The notes below the pieces were generated by a model. That model saw only the letters and a program-made list of their open reading frames with translations. It was not told where the DNA came from and made no database searches. From the NCBI GenBank assembly GCA_963696025.1, contig CAVOII010000004.1, positions 682,001 to 746,000 of the forward strand: DNA of 64,000 nt. Reading direction: 5' to 3'. Made by a program: the position numbers and the translations under genes. This DNA is from JABCYV01 sp963696025 (GTDB taxonomy: Bacteria; Acidobacteriota; Terriglobia; Terriglobales; Acidobacteriaceae). Shown in pieces: positions 7,797 through 17,339 of this stretch; position 1 is the stretch's first letter; each line of letters opens with the position of its first letter.

Positions 7797-8924
7797 TCAG
7801 ATCTGCAGTCCTTCGTTTGCGGTGGCGGCAGTGAATCGCTGCAGTGAGAACTCCTGCAATAACGGGTCGCTCGCCGATGCTGCGATTAAGCTCGCCATGA
7901 TCTCACCGACTGCGGGAGCCAGCATGAATCCGTGTCCGCTAAAGCCGGTCGCCAGGTAAAAGCCGTCAAGACCGCTGATACCGCCTAGAATCGGACGGTG
8001 ATCGGGCGTCGAATCGTAGTATCCGGTAATGACTCTTCGTACCGGAAGACTTGCCATCAGAGGCAACAACGTAGCGCCGATAGTCAATGCCTGTTCCGTA
8101 AAAGTCAGGTTGTCACTCTCTGGAGTCTCACCCAACCAGCCAATATAGAAGACGCCGTTCCGCAGTTGTTTGCCGGCAAAGCCGCGTTCGAGGGCCACCA
8201 CGAGAGGATGCATGAGGTCGCCGTCACAACGTTCGGTGTATGCCAATCTTCTCCGTTCCACGGTGATCGGCAGGTGGACTCCGACATAGGCAGCTAACGA
8301 CGGACTGTCTATGCCCGCGGCTACAACGACCTGTCTGGTGAGCCAGGATCCGGTCACGGTTTCAATCTGCCACTCGGGACCCTCCTGCTTAAGACTTGTG
8401 ACTTCTTCTAGTTCGAGTTGGAATCCTTTCTCGCGAGCACGCCCCACCAGGCTATGGGTGAACCCGTCGCAATCTTCGAGGAACGCGTCATCAGCACAAA
8501 AGGACCCACCGAGTATGCCGTCGCGGGCCAAGCAGGGCACAATCTCAGCAATCTCGGCGGGTGTTACGACGCGGGAAGGAATGCCCAGTTGATTTTGCAT
8601 CGCCACGTTGTGGCGGAACCGAGAAAGCAGTGCTTCGCTTTCCGCCAGGAAGAGGTATCCCGAGCGCTCGAGAAAAAATGGAAACTCCGGCTCAAGTAAC
8701 TCGTTGACTTGCTCGAAGAAACGCATGGAGCGCCGCGCCAGCCTGCACTCCGCGTCCCTTTCAAACTGTTGCCGGATACCGCCCGGGCATAGGCCCGTTG
8801 CCCCACTAGCAACGTGCTTGCGTTCAAAAACCACGCCACGCGTTACACCGAGTCGGGCAAGATGGTAGGCAATCGAGCAACCGATCACTCCTCCGCCGAT
8901 AATGGCTACATCCGCAGTCTGCAT
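7797..8924 (-). CDS. FAD-dependent oxidoreductase (DAO / sarcosine-oxidase-beta-like)
   Basis: A 375-residue DAO-family flavoprotein. The Rossmann motif DVAIIGGGVIGCSIAYHLA stands at the very N-terminus, followed by VFERKHVASGATGLCPGGI (FAD contact). The C-terminal DHRPILGG...FYLATGFSGHGFMLAPAVGE is the second FAD-binding block. Such enzymes oxidise amino acids or N-methylated glycine derivatives. I chose the ATG at 8924, one base after the permease stop; a TTG at 8948 is less likely. The adjacent amino-acid permease suggests it oxidises an imported amino acid or amine. Confidence 0.85.
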   Translation of the reverse strand: MQTADVAIIGGGVIGCSIAYHLARLGVTRGVVFERKHVASGATGLCPGGIRQQFERDAECRLARRSMRFFEQVNELLEPEFPFFLERSGYLFLAESEALLSRFRHNVAMQNQLGIPSRVVTPAEIAEIVPCLARDGILGGSFCADDAFLEDCDGFTHSLVGRAREKGFQLELEEVTSLKQEGPEWQIETVTGSWLTRQVVVAAGIDSPSLAAYVGVHLPITVERRRLAYTERCDGDLMHPLVVALERGFAGKQLRNGVFYIGWLGETPESDNLTFTEQALTIGATLLPLMASLPVRRVITGYYDSTPDHRPILGGISGLDGFYLATGFSGHGFMLAPAVGEIMASLIAASASDPLLQEFSLQRFTAATANEGLQI

Positions 8925-8925
8925 G

Positions 8926-10449
8926 TCACTCGGGTGGCAGGTCTCCAAAGATCTGCGCTCGCGGATCTAGTTCCTTCCCGGTCAGTCTTGTCCAGAATCT
9001 CCAGAACAGAATGCAGGCCGCAGACATGACTACGATCCAGCTGGTGGTGGACTTCAAATACCACGGAGCGGTTGAGGAAACATCACTTGCGACCTGCACG
9101 ATCAGGAGCGCTCCTAATAGCAGAATCGCCACGATGGCAATGGAGACCTGTGCCTTGCGGGATTTTAAGAACGTAATCTGCTTGTGCAGTTCCGGATTCA
9201 CGAGCGGAAACTTGAGCAACGCACCGGCCATCAACAGAAAATTAACCAGCATTGAGACCACCAGTAGATCGACGCCGAGAAAGAAATCTCCCGCGAGGTT
9301 GCATCCTAAGACGCACAGGCTGGCCACGATTGCGGTCACCGTCAACGCGTAGGGAGGAGTGCAGAACCTAGCGTGGATGCGCGAAAATGACCTCGGCAGG
9401 ATACCGTCGGCACTGAACGCGTAGAGCGTGCGGGAGTTTGCCATCGTCACAGCTGGCAGAACTTTAATTATGGCTACCACTACCGAGGCCAGAATGGTCA
9501 GGCTCAGCCATCTTGGCAGCAGCGGCGCCATCAACCCAGGAGCAGAGATGTCATGTACCAATGAAACGCGATAAATGTATTCTGCGGGAATGGCGTGATA
9601 CACGCTCCAGGTGAAGCATATGTAGTAGGCGGTGACTCCTCCGATCGCAATCATAATGGCACGTGCCAGATCACCAGGATGGCGAGCCTCGCCCGCAGCC
9701 TGGGCCACGGCATCAAAGCCGATGAAAGACGAGAACAAGACAACCGCGGCTCCGAGGAAGATCGCCAGCGTCATCCGTGGCATAGCAACAGGGGGCAGTG
9801 GCACCATGCCTGCGGTGTGCAGCTTCATCAAGGAAGTCTGCGGAGACTTCAAAACGCCGGCTGCCGTCATGATGATCGGAGCCACCATTGTCATCGCCGC
9901 CATGAGCACCACACTGCGTTCATAAAGCCGGATTCCCAGGAGATTCACCAACCACGCCAGCCATATCGAAAGAAGAGACACCCACAACCTGGGAACAATG
10001 AGATCCAGTGTGGCCGCGGCTTTTATCATTCCGGCCACTGCCAACAGATCACGGATCACAGGAACCAGAAAATACGCCACCACGCCCATGGCCATACAGA
10101 GTCCAAACCACTGCGAGAAACTGGCAATGAAACCGGCAAACGGATTCAGAGCGCGGCTCACGTTAACGTAGCTGCCGCCGGCGCGTGGCATCGCCGATAC
10201 CAGTGCGGCATAGCAGAGCGCGGCGAGCACTGCGGGCACGGCTGCAACCAAGTAAGCCAGTGGAACCCATCGCCCAATCCCCGGCTGCGAACGCTGCACC
10301 ATAAATGGCAGAATGTTCACGCCGACTCCAACCATGGCAGCTACCGCCGTGGCCACAAGGCCAAGCAGGCTGATCTCCCGTCGCAAATGAGGTCGGTATT
10401 CCCCTGAGGACGGTTTTTCGCCTGGAATCAGTGGGGCCTGGGCGGTCAT
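8926..10449 (-). CDS. APC-superfamily amino acid permease
   Basis: 507 residues with about 12 hydrophobic helices. The N-terminal helix 1 region (REISLLGLVATAVAAMVGVGVNILP) and GGSYVNVSRALNPFAGFIASFSQWFG in helix 3 are typical of amino acid/polyamine transporters. It sits in the inner membrane and imports or exchanges an amino acid or amine. It overlaps the upstream gene by one base (TAATG) and is followed one base later by the FAD oxidoreductase, giving a tight three-gene operon. Confidence 0.85.
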   Translation of the reverse strand: MTAQAPLIPGEKPSSGEYRPHLRREISLLGLVATAVAAMVGVGVNILPFMVQRSQPGIGRWVPLAYLVAAVPAVLAALCYAALVSAMPRAGGSYVNVSRALNPFAGFIASFSQWFGLCMAMGVVAYFLVPVIRDLLAVAGMIKAAATLDLIVPRLWVSLLSIWLAWLVNLLGIRLYERSVVLMAAMTMVAPIIMTAAGVLKSPQTSLMKLHTAGMVPLPPVAMPRMTLAIFLGAAVVLFSSFIGFDAVAQAAGEARHPGDLARAIMIAIGGVTAYYICFTWSVYHAIPAEYIYRVSLVHDISAPGLMAPLLPRWLSLTILASVVVAIIKVLPAVTMANSRTLYAFSADGILPRSFSRIHARFCTPPYALTVTAIVASLCVLGCNLAGDFFLGVDLLVVSMLVNFLLMAGALLKFPLVNPELHKQITFLKSRKAQVSIAIVAILLLGALLIVQVASDVSSTAPWYLKSTTSWIVVMSAACILFWRFWTRLTGKELDPRAQIFGDLPPE

Positions 10450-10832
10450 TAGGAATATCGCTGGCAGTGGATTACGCTCCCGTTCGGAAAGTGAATTTTC
10501 AGGATTTCAGACGTCAACACGATCTTACATATTTCCACCGTGGTCGAAGCTAAATCGATCACTAGTTTCTCATCGCCCCCGCCTTGAAATGTGAATTCAT
10601 GATGGAAAGTAAGCTGGTCACCTTTCACGTCGTACCGGCCCGATTCGGCGCTGCCCCAGCACTCCTTTGTGCCTGATTGAGGGATGAAATACAGGGTGGA
10701 CCACCGGCCTGCCGTCATCAACAGCACGCCGGTCAACGAGACGGCCTCACGGTTGCGGACATAAGACTCCATCCGCCACGCACCCTCGATAACCATCGTA
10801 TTTGATTGGTTTGGCATGAGGACAACAATCAT
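10449..10832 (-). CDS. Lipocalin-like domain protein
   Basis: 127 residues. The segment IEGAWRMESY opens the domain, and the WSTLYFIPQSG and ESGRYDVKGDQLTFHHEF strands resemble bacterial lipocalin-like (DUF1348/lipocalin_5-type) small barrels that bind hydrophobic or small ligands. There is no signal peptide. The first start at 10832 has GTAGG next to it; an alternative ATG is at 10817. It leads the operon with the permease and the oxidoreductase, so a binding or chaperone role for the same substrate is plausible but unproven. Confidence 0.65.
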   Translation of the reverse strand: MIVVLMPNQSNTMVIEGAWRMESYVRNREAVSLTGVLLMTAGRWSTLYFIPQSGTKECWGSAESGRYDVKGDQLTFHHEFTFQGGGDEKLVIDLASTTVEICKIVLTSEILKIHFPNGSVIHCQRYS

Positions 10833-10896
10833 CCTACCTACCGAACAGAGGGACTTTTATATCACGCGCAACGCGAAACATGCGCTTCCGGCCGAA

Positions 10897-11283
10897 TCAC
10901 GAGCAACCCGGCTGTGCGCAGCCAGTTTCCACGCAGCTCAGATGACGCGTTGAGATCTCTGCATCGAGAGATAGGTCCAATTGGCTGAGGTGGCGAACAG
11001 CGCGCCAGCGACGTAGTAGGTCTATGCCAAGATCAGCGTTCGGATCGGGGATTCCGGTTGGTTGCCCGTTAGCTTCTCGTTGCTCAGAGATGCCTATCAA
11101 CAGAATGCCGCCCCCTGCATTGGCGAACATGCAAATGTCGAGTAGGGATTCTTTGCTCCCCTGATGATTGTTGTCGTAAAGAGCACTCTTGTACTCAAGC
11201 TGAAGGTGCTCCTCCAACCCGGAATCCACAATCTGCCGCACGTCGGCCTCAGTAATATCTCGTAATCGTTTGTCTTCCCACAT
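10897..11283 (-). pseudogene. Chimera: Schlafen/AlbA_2 N-terminus fused to XRE-type HTH N-terminus
   Basis: Residues 1-82 match the start of a Schlafen-like AlbA_2 domain (EEHLQLEYKSALYD, FANAGGGILLIGISE). From about residue 87 the sequence becomes RRWRAVRHLSQLDLSLDAEISTRHLSCVETG, the helix-turn-helix start of MmyB-type XRE regulators. It ends soon after, where those proteins would have another 200 residues. Both parents are truncated and joined in frame. I infer a deletion junction rather than a functional fusion. Confidence 0.75.
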
Positions 11284-11334
11284 GACTTTGCTAGATTAGT
11301 GCATGCTTTCACGGACTATAGTTTGCCCGGCGAG

Positions 11335-11759
11335 TTACTCTACCAGATCAAAGAGTTGACGAAACGCTCCCTCGGCTTTAGTACGCTTGCCTTTTCCGCT
11401 GCTCCGAACAACGCCTCGAATACTCCATTTGGGACGTTGTGCCCCTCGAACATTTTGAAGCCCGGGGTTCTTAGCAGCACCAGCCTGAATGAGGAACTGT
11501 TCAATTTTTTCGATCTGCTTTTCGTTTGTCTGGCCCTTCTGGTCGGGGTGCACGACAAAAAACATGAGAGGCAAGCCCCTTGCGTACTCCGAAAATCCGT
11601 CGTGATACTTGTGTTTGTTGGTTGGATTCCCCCCTTGACGGGCGCAACAATTACCGCCTTGCAGTTAGGGCAAGTGGTTTCATGGTCCTTATCCCAATCC
11701 TTTGATGCTACGAGGCTAGTCGAACAATTCGGGCATTCTATTACGTGTGGCTGTGACAT
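11335..11759 (-). pseudogene. Zinc-ribbon protein split by a one-base change in a G tract
   Basis: The start codon begins MSQPHVIECPNCSTSLVA, with a second CPNC pair 20 residues on, giving a four-cysteine zinc ribbon. At a run of six G (minus strand, near 11630) the frame is lost. One more G restores a continuous 141-residue protein that goes on with DGFSEYARGLPLMFFVVHPDQKG and ends DLVE. As written it is disrupted. It could be a homopolymer sequencing error. Function unknown; a nucleic-acid or protein-binding role is usual for such ribbons. Confidence 0.7.
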
Positions 11760-11827
11760 GAAACCCTCCGAACGGCTCGTCAAATAACTCTACTATGCTA
11801 CACTTCCGCCCTCGGGAGGGGCACGGA

Positions 11828-12055
11828 ATGGCGAACCTGTTGAAGATTGTGAAGCAAATAACCAAAGAGCGGGACCGACTCGAAAAACAGTTGTCAGGAT
11901 TGAATGCGGCGCTCAAAGCTTTCGCCGGTGTTTATCGCGGTACAAAACGGACAGGTGAACCCGGACGCAAACGCCGTGTGTCCGCGAAGTCCCGAGCGAA
12001 GATGGCAGCAGCGCAACGGGCGAGATGGGCGAAGGTCAGAGCAAAGAAGGGCTAA
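11828..12055 (+). CDS. Small coiled-coil protein with basic AAQRARW tail
   Basis: 75 residues starting at an ATG behind a GGAGGGG site. The N-terminal helix (LLKIVKQITKERDRLEKQLSGLNAALKAF) should form a coiled coil. The C-terminal half is very basic and ends KMAAAQRARWAKVRAKKG. I know this two-part layout from many acidobacterial genomes; the basic tail suggests nucleic-acid binding. A truncated relative with only the coiled-coil part lies at 33903-33980. Role unknown. Confidence 0.75.
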   Translation: MANLLKIVKQITKERDRLEKQLSGLNAALKAFAGVYRGTKRTGEPGRKRRVSAKSRAKMAAAQRARWAKVRAKKG

Positions 12056-12147
12056 TGACCTGATGAGGCGACGCCAGCGCTTAGTCACTTTGGCAATTCG
12101 GTGCCCGCGCTATCTTGGGCTAACGGCCCGTAGGATTTGAGCAATTT

Positions 12148-12720
12148 TTAAATTTTAATGCTTTCCTCACGGTAATTGCGGGTCAAAAAGAATTGACCAA
12201 TTAAAATCAGTACGCATGTGGTCGCCGCCGTTGTAGCTTGGATAATCTGTGCCTCTGTATATGAGGGTCTTGCTTCCTTTGCCGTAAAGCGTCGCCTCAC
12301 TTGATGCATGCCTGTGTGTCTGAGGCTGTTGAGCAAGTCCCAACTCCGCGTCTTTAACCGTTCGAAGGCTCCATGTGTCTCATACTTCTCATCAATCGCC
12401 TTCGCTAGTGTGGCGATGGTGGGGTCGATTTTATCTTGTTTAATGAATCGTTGAACTTCTTCATCGGTCGCACACTTGTCAATCCACAATCCACGGTACA
12501 TGGTCTCAATAATGGGCCGCGCCAATGCAAATGCCGAACCTACAAGGTCACGGCTGACTAGCAGCAACACGGCCTCCTGATGCTCTATGGCTTGAGATAT
12601 GAAACCAACCAGAACGACGTTGCGGTAATTGCGAGGGTACTCGTGACGGGCAAATAAAAGCTTTGCGCCTTGAATGACCTGTTCAAGTTGCAGTAGGTGG
12701 GCGCTGATTTCGGGTGTCAT
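12148..12720 (-). CDS. Hypothetical protein, DUF6988-like
   Basis: About 190 residues, all-helical, with no signal peptide. The segment FALARPIIETMYRGLWIDKCATDEEVQRFI resembles a widespread cytoplasmic family listed as DUF6988. A conserved HTGMHQVRRRF patch follows. The upstream TTG at 12759 would add 13 residues; I prefer the ATG at 12720. Genes of this type often sit in accessory regions with restriction and defence functions, but nothing here proves that. Intact and flanked by broken small genes. Confidence 0.55.
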   Translation of the reverse strand: MTPEISAHLLQLEQVIQGAKLLFARHEYPRNYRNVVLVGFISQAIEHQEAVLLLVSRDLVGSAFALARPIIETMYRGLWIDKCATDEEVQRFIKQDKIDPTIATLAKAIDEKYETHGAFERLKTRSWDLLNSLRHTGMHQVRRRFTAKEARPSYTEAQIIQATTAATTCVLILIGQFFLTRNYREESIKI

Positions 12721-12900
12721 ACTTCGTAATCCGCTCTGCCCATTGAACCGCAGCAGCAACCCATCGATTCATGGCTTAGGTGCGGGAACCAGATGAACTG
12801 TGACCGAAGCTGAGGCGGTGGAGCACGCTCTTACCGGATTGTGAGAACGCATCGGACTCGACCCGCCCCGCGCGGCTTGATCCCGATTTCTTTTCAGCCT

Positions 12901-13708
12901 TCAGATCAGCGATTCTCTATCTCGTGCGAGCGTAAAGACTCCGCACTGTCTATGAATTAGATTGTTGAAACGTCTGACATCCATCTGCTCGATTTCTTGC
13001 GGAGGCAAATGGACCTGACCCGTACCGCTGCTTTGGATTGAGACGGCGACGTATGGCGAGAGCGAAACCATGAAGGCATACTTCGGACGCTGAAGAATCT
13101 CGGCGAGATTGGTGATCCGTAACTCAGGACTCCCGGTCGGAGTCCAAATCTTGTTGTCGTGCGCGACGATCACTACGATGGGATGGTCCCCGGTGATGAA
13201 ACAATCCCCGATGCTGGGCAGAGGAGTATAAAACCGAAACGTCGGCGGATTATCGATCCAAGCATTCAGCAGCATCAGCATCTTTCGGCTCATCACACGA
13301 ACGAATGTGTTCGTGTCCACTTTGCTACCAGATTGCTCTTCGATTGCTTCTTTGTGGCCTACCGTTCTCACCGCCTGAGAAGCCACAAATCTCGTCAACA
13401 CGCCCACGTCGTTGGCCGACATCTGAATAAATTTGTTCTGCTCCTCTTTGATCCGTTTTGACAACCCTGCGAAGTGATTCTCGACTGTCTTGTCGAAGAA
13501 GTCCTCTACCTTGTCGGTCTCAACTCCATTCTCTTTGATGATGTAAAAACTTCGCTTTCGGCCAACCCTGCTAGGCTTCCGCAATTCTGGCTCGGCCCTC
13601 TTGCTGTCCTTGATCCAGACTTTCCCATCGGAATTCGTAAAACCTTCCTGATAGCAAAACTGGAAGGTAGTGGTTGTCGCGGCTCAGGTTCTTCGGGTTA
13701 ACGATCAT
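12901..13708 (-). pseudogene. DUF4238 protein, frameshifted by one T
   Basis: The ATG at 13708 has GGAGG five bases upstream. The frame reads NLSRDNHYLPV, the start of DUF4238, but one extra T in a TTTT run at 13656-13659 derails it. Removing one T gives a continuous 268-residue protein (CYQEGFTNSDGKVWIKD..., then the long frame ending RDRESLI). The conserved GDHPIV motif is present. DUF4238 proteins are found in mobile and defence-rich regions, with unknown activity. The start overlaps the stop of the small gene upstream (ATGA). Confidence 0.75.
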
Positions 13709-13991
13709 CGGACCTCCCGATCCATGAAACGAATCGAGTACCTAGGTGTCACCAATTCTTCGGGGTCGATGTCAATTGGCTTGTCGAACTGGAACTTGGG
13801 CTTCGTTCCTTTGAGAACCGCTCGTCAATCTTCTCCATGATCTTCTCAGCCCACTGAATGCTTGCGGCGATCAACTTGTCCGTCCGGGGACTTCCCTGCG
13901 GCGTTCCGAACAGGTCGTCCGCTGTCTGCATGTGCAGATTAGCTAGAATCGCTGCCATGATTCCGATCACTCTTTTTCTGCCCTCGTCCAT
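13705..13991 (-). pseudogene. Small partner gene of DUF4238, frameshifted
   Basis: The visible frame encodes 80 residues, with the helix LIAASIQWAEKIMEKIDERFSK. Adding one base at an AAAGGAACG stretch near 13812 lets the sequence continue as KPKFQFDKPIDIDPEELVTPRYSIRFMD and end in a TGA that overlaps the DUF4238 ATG. The restored product is 95 residues. The coupled overlap is strong evidence that this downstream frame was the real one. Function unknown. Probably a two-gene unit with its neighbour. Confidence 0.65.
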
Positions 13992-14129
13992 CGAGGCATG
14001 GTAGCATATCTTCGTCGTTTGTTCGCCCTGAGTTTCCGTGACTCCCTTTGGGAGTTTCTTGAAGACTTAGCGATGCCTTCGAGGTCTTTTGGGGTAACAT
14101 GGCGCTGTTTTACAAGTCAGGCGAGAGCG

Positions 14130-14668
14130 ATGCGCGGTCAGATTGTCAAAGGTCGTAGACGAGAGCGCGGCGTAACCATTGTGATAACGGCTGTCGCTTT
14201 GGTGGTCATGCTGGCGATGGCTGCGTTGGCTATCGACGTGGTGACCTTGTATGTAGCTTCTGGCGAGGCGCAGAAAAATGCCGACGCCGCAGCTCTGGCA
14301 GGAGCTAAGGCCTTCGTGAGTTCTGACTTTACATCATGGCAACTTGGCGACCCGACCACAGGCGCTGCCCAAGCTAAGGTTTGTAACGGGACAACGGGTC
14401 TGGCGGATTATCAAGCGCAGGCTGCTGCTCAAAAGAACCTTATCGCTGGAACCGTACCCACGACCGTTACAACGACCTGCACCTTTTCGAGCGGCACGCA
14501 AAGGACCTTGAGGCGCTCATGTCTGTCCTGTCCCAGAATGAGAAGGAACAACTCTACGGATCCATTAAGAAGCTCGGGCTGCTGGCAGCTGAACAACTCA
14601 GCCGCCAGGAAGTGACGGCCAATCGCACCAAAGAACAAGGCAGGACAACAAGCATGATCACTGAGTGA
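14130..14668 (+). pseudogene. Junction of a TadG-like pilus gene and the 3' end of a MarR-type regulator
   Basis: From 14130 the frame reads RRRERGVTIVITAVALVVMLAMAALAIDVV..., the membrane anchor of TadE/G-like (Flp pilus) proteins, followed by NADAAALAGAKAF. At about 14485 this stops making sense. In another frame a helix-rich segment (HAKDLEALMSVLSQNEKEQLYGSIKKLG) matches the C-terminus of MarR regulators and ends at 14668. A deletion has joined two unrelated genes. The in-frame stop of the chimera is at 14615. Confidence 0.75.
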
Positions 14669-14715
14669 GTAACCATCGGTCACCTGAGGACCGCACCGGA
14701 AGGGAGAATGAGCAA

Positions 14716-14793
14716 ATGATAAAGGTTGGAATCATCGTCGGCAGTACGCGACCGGGACGGAAGGCAGCGGCTGTCGCGAAAGATCCATTTTGA
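14716..14793 (+). pseudogene. NADPH-dependent FMN reductase, N-terminal 25 codons only
   Basis: The ATG behind AGGGAG starts IKVGIIVGSTRPGRKAAAVAK, the flavodoxin-fold phosphate-binding start of NAD(P)H-dependent FMN reductases. After 25 codons it hits a stop, and nothing of the remaining ~160 residues follows. In many bacteria such reductases follow a MarR regulator, and here a MarR 3' end lies directly upstream. That points to a decayed MarR-reductase operon. Confidence 0.7.
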
Positions 14794-14825
14794 AATCTTC
14801 GCAGCGACAACGCGAAGAGTTCGTC

Positions 14826-15446
14826 TTAGCTGCCGCGTTTTGGCACAATGATTTCGCGAAATCCCGCCGGTATGACAAACAGGCTCGCGGGTTGCGCTCC
14901 TTCTTGAATGCCTTGCAGTTCCGTGCTTGCGACCAACGCGGCACTCGCCATCACCTCCGTCTTGATCCAGACGCGCAGCTTTCGGTCCACCCAAATGCGG
15001 GTGAGCAGAGTTTGTCCCTGCATGGTTTGGCTGATCTCCCATTTGTCCGAGTTGCGGCCATTAAGCGTTTCCGTGCCAACATTTTTGCAAGTGGCACCCG
15101 GCCCCATCTGCTTCAAGATGGCCGGAGGACAGGGAGAGCCGCCGTCCAATGTAGAGGCATACAGCCACCAAGGATCCTGACGCGACATCGGTCTCTGCGT
15201 ATAGGTTTTTTGACCCATGTTAATTAAGGTAAAGGTATGCTGCGTTAGGTCGATGACGCCCCAGAATTGCCCGTTGTCCTCTTCAGGATAGGAGCTCAGC
15301 TTCTTGCCGCTCATGTACACCTTGGCTTTGGTCACATGGCCGGGGGTGTCGCGCGAAACCTGGATCGCGCTGAACTCCTGTGCTTGTACTGCAGCAGCGA
15401 AGGCGCAGACCAACAACAACTCAGTTACGATTCGCATCCACTGCAT
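14826..15446 (-). CDS. Exported DUF4412-like protein
   Basis: 206 residues with a signal peptide ending at AVQAQ. The mature part has the strand VTKAKVYMSGKKLSSYPEE and later GRNSDKWEISQ and IWVDRKLRVWIKTEV, the pattern of DUF4412/outer-membrane lipoprotein-like domains that bind hydrophobic ligands. Two cysteines (SPCPP, ATCKN) could form a disulfide. A GGAGG site lies eight bases before the ATG. Probably periplasmic; role unknown. Monocistronic. Confidence 0.65.
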   Translation of the reverse strand: MQWMRIVTELLLVCAFAAAVQAQEFSAIQVSRDTPGHVTKAKVYMSGKKLSSYPEEDNGQFWGVIDLTQHTFTLINMGQKTYTQRPMSRQDPWWLYASTLDGGSPCPPAILKQMGPGATCKNVGTETLNGRNSDKWEISQTMQGQTLLTRIWVDRKLRVWIKTEVMASAALVASTELQGIQEGAQPASLFVIPAGFREIIVPKRGS

Positions 15447-15596
15447 AAGACCTCCTGCCTATCGTTCTCACGTTCTCAGCGCGGGGCTCGTTTCCGACAA
15501 CAGATAGCGATCCGCATCCTGTGATTGTTGGAAGAGAGATGGAACGAAAAATGGTGTGGCCGCAATCCTGTTGATGGCGGCCACAGTTCAGCTACC

Positions 15597-17339
15597 TCAG
15601 TGAGTGATATGGGCCTCGAAGGGTTGTGGATCACCCAGTCGACCATCGGCCCAGGCGGTGTAATCTATCTCGCCTGTAAACGGGGGGCCGGTACTACCGA
15701 CAGCACCGACATAATTGTCGGTGTAGTCACCGAAATTGGGAACGATGTCAGAGCTGACCGCATTCCAATCCGACGCTACATTCGTAATCTTGATGTTAGA
15801 TGGCGTCGCAAGTGTCAGCGGACTTACTCCAACAGCTTCGTAGACGTTCGTGACCGCTGTATCTGGTGTTGCCCTGCCATACCAGCTAATGTAGAGGTTG
15901 CCGTCGTCATCAGTGTTGCGCATGCCGGGCAAGAATTGCCAACCGTGTCCGGCGGTTGCAGCGTTATCCACGATTACGGGCTCGAACTGGACGGGAGTGG
16001 GGAATGCGCTCCCGGTGAACCAGCTTTGCAGCAGGATATCCCCGCTCGGCTTGAACCTGGCATCGTTCCACACGATGCTCACCGTTCCATGGATGGAGCT
16101 AACCGCTATCCGCGGAAAATCATTCATCGGGAAGCGGTTATACCCCGGAATAAAGGCGGCAGATTCGGAAGCCACCAGAGCCGCGGTTTGGGCTGCTGGT
16201 GCGACGCAGGAAGCTGCCGATAGGGTTAGGCAACTGTGCGGGACATAGCTGACAACCTCCTTTGTGGGGTCGGTTCTGCAGGCGCCGGAAGCAGCTTCGC
16301 TGGGCCAATTGTGCTCAAAGGCTACGTAAACATCACCAGTCGCCACGTCCACCCCCGGATAAGCACCCTCGTTTTCACAGGCGTTCACATCTGTTGGGGC
16401 AATGATCAGATAAGGCGGAGGAAGCGGGCCGACGGCCGAGCCGTTCGAGCAATCCGGATGCATCGGGTTCGCGGTCAGGTCACAGGCTGCCAATTCGATC
16501 GCATTGGCGGTCGCGCCTGAAAAGCCGAACTCGGTATAGGAGATGTAGAGTTTGCCTCGCTTCGGATCAATGGACATAAAGTCCTTGTCCAGGAAGCTGT
16601 AAAAAGCACACGTCGGCGGCGTACCAAACTCGAAACACTGGCTGCTGGTCGCAACGACGACTGGCTGCCCACAGTTGAGCGAGGCTGCGGAACCGAAACC
16701 GGTTACCTGGCATGGGGTGAGAGCGATGTCGTTCGGCCCAGTGCCAGTGGTGCTGGCGAATATGCTGCTGATATAGAAATAATGTTGTCCTTGAAACTCC
16801 CAACCCTCCACGCTGGGATCACCCTCGAAAAGGATAGTAGTGCAGTTGACATTCGGCAGACCACCGAGATCGGTGAAGGATGCCCCTCCATTGTTGGAGA
16901 ATCCAAATCCTGTTAACTCCTCCTTGTTGTTTGGCGAAAGGCATGGCGCAAAAAACCCGGTGGCATCGTTCCAGGCCTCTACTACATACTGGTCGGCAGC
17001 GGCAATGGAGGTCTCGGACTGACCAAAAGCCTCAGTACCATTCGGCGAGATATCTTCGGCGGGATTGGCAGCGTCCACGTTCCTAATCCCAGACGGACGA
17101 GCTAAGACTTGAGGGCGGTTGCTGCCGGAATTCAATTGGACTCCAAAACAGTACATTTGCGCGCCCTGGGAAGCAAATATCTTTCCGCGGGGGTTTAGGT
17201 TGGGGTTGAATAGTTTTCTGCAGAAGGGGGTCCGTTTTCCCATTTGCGCATTGGCGGTTGCTGGCACGATTGCAACGATCAGCAAAGCCATTGCGCCGAG
17301 GAGGAACAGGCTGCAAAATCGCTTGGCAAGAGAGGCCAT
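15597..17339 (-). CDS. Secreted BNR/sialidase-like beta-propeller protein
   Basis: 580 residues with a signal peptide (LFLLGAMALLIVAIVPATANAQ). Repeated motifs such as GQSETSIAAADQYVVEAWND, NNGGASFTDLGG and DGNLYISWYGRA are those of BNR-repeat propellers. Many paired cysteines suggest an extracytoplasmic, disulfide-stabilised protein. No sialidase active-site arginine triad can be assigned with confidence, so enzymatic function is open. The ATG follows AAGGAG. Stands alone. Confidence 0.7.
   Translation of the reverse strand: MASLAKRFCSLFLLGAMALLIVAIVPATANAQMGKRTPFCRKLFNPNLNPRGKIFASQGAQMYCFGVQLNSGSNRPQVLARPSGIRNVDAANPAEDISPNGTEAFGQSETSIAAADQYVVEAWNDATGFFAPCLSPNNKEELTGFGFSNNGGASFTDLGGLPNVNCTTILFEGDPSVEGWEFQGQHYFYISSIFASTTGTGPNDIALTPCQVTGFGSAASLNCGQPVVVATSSQCFEFGTPPTCAFYSFLDKDFMSIDPKRGKLYISYTEFGFSGATANAIELAACDLTANPMHPDCSNGSAVGPLPPPYLIIAPTDVNACENEGAYPGVDVATGDVYVAFEHNWPSEAASGACRTDPTKEVVSYVPHSCLTLSAASCVAPAAQTAALVASESAAFIPGYNRFPMNDFPRIAVSSIHGTVSIVWNDARFKPSGDILLQSWFTGSAFPTPVQFEPVIVDNAATAGHGWQFLPGMRNTDDDGNLYISWYGRATPDTAVTNVYEAVGVSPLTLATPSNIKITNVASDWNAVSSDIVPNFGDYTDNYVGAVGSTGPPFTGEIDYTAWADGRLGDPQPFEAHITH

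Noticed and set aside
9595..10407. A 270-codon open frame on the plus strand
   Set aside because: It lies opposite the APC permease, is rich in His/Arg/Gln as antisense frames of membrane genes are, and has no ribosome site.
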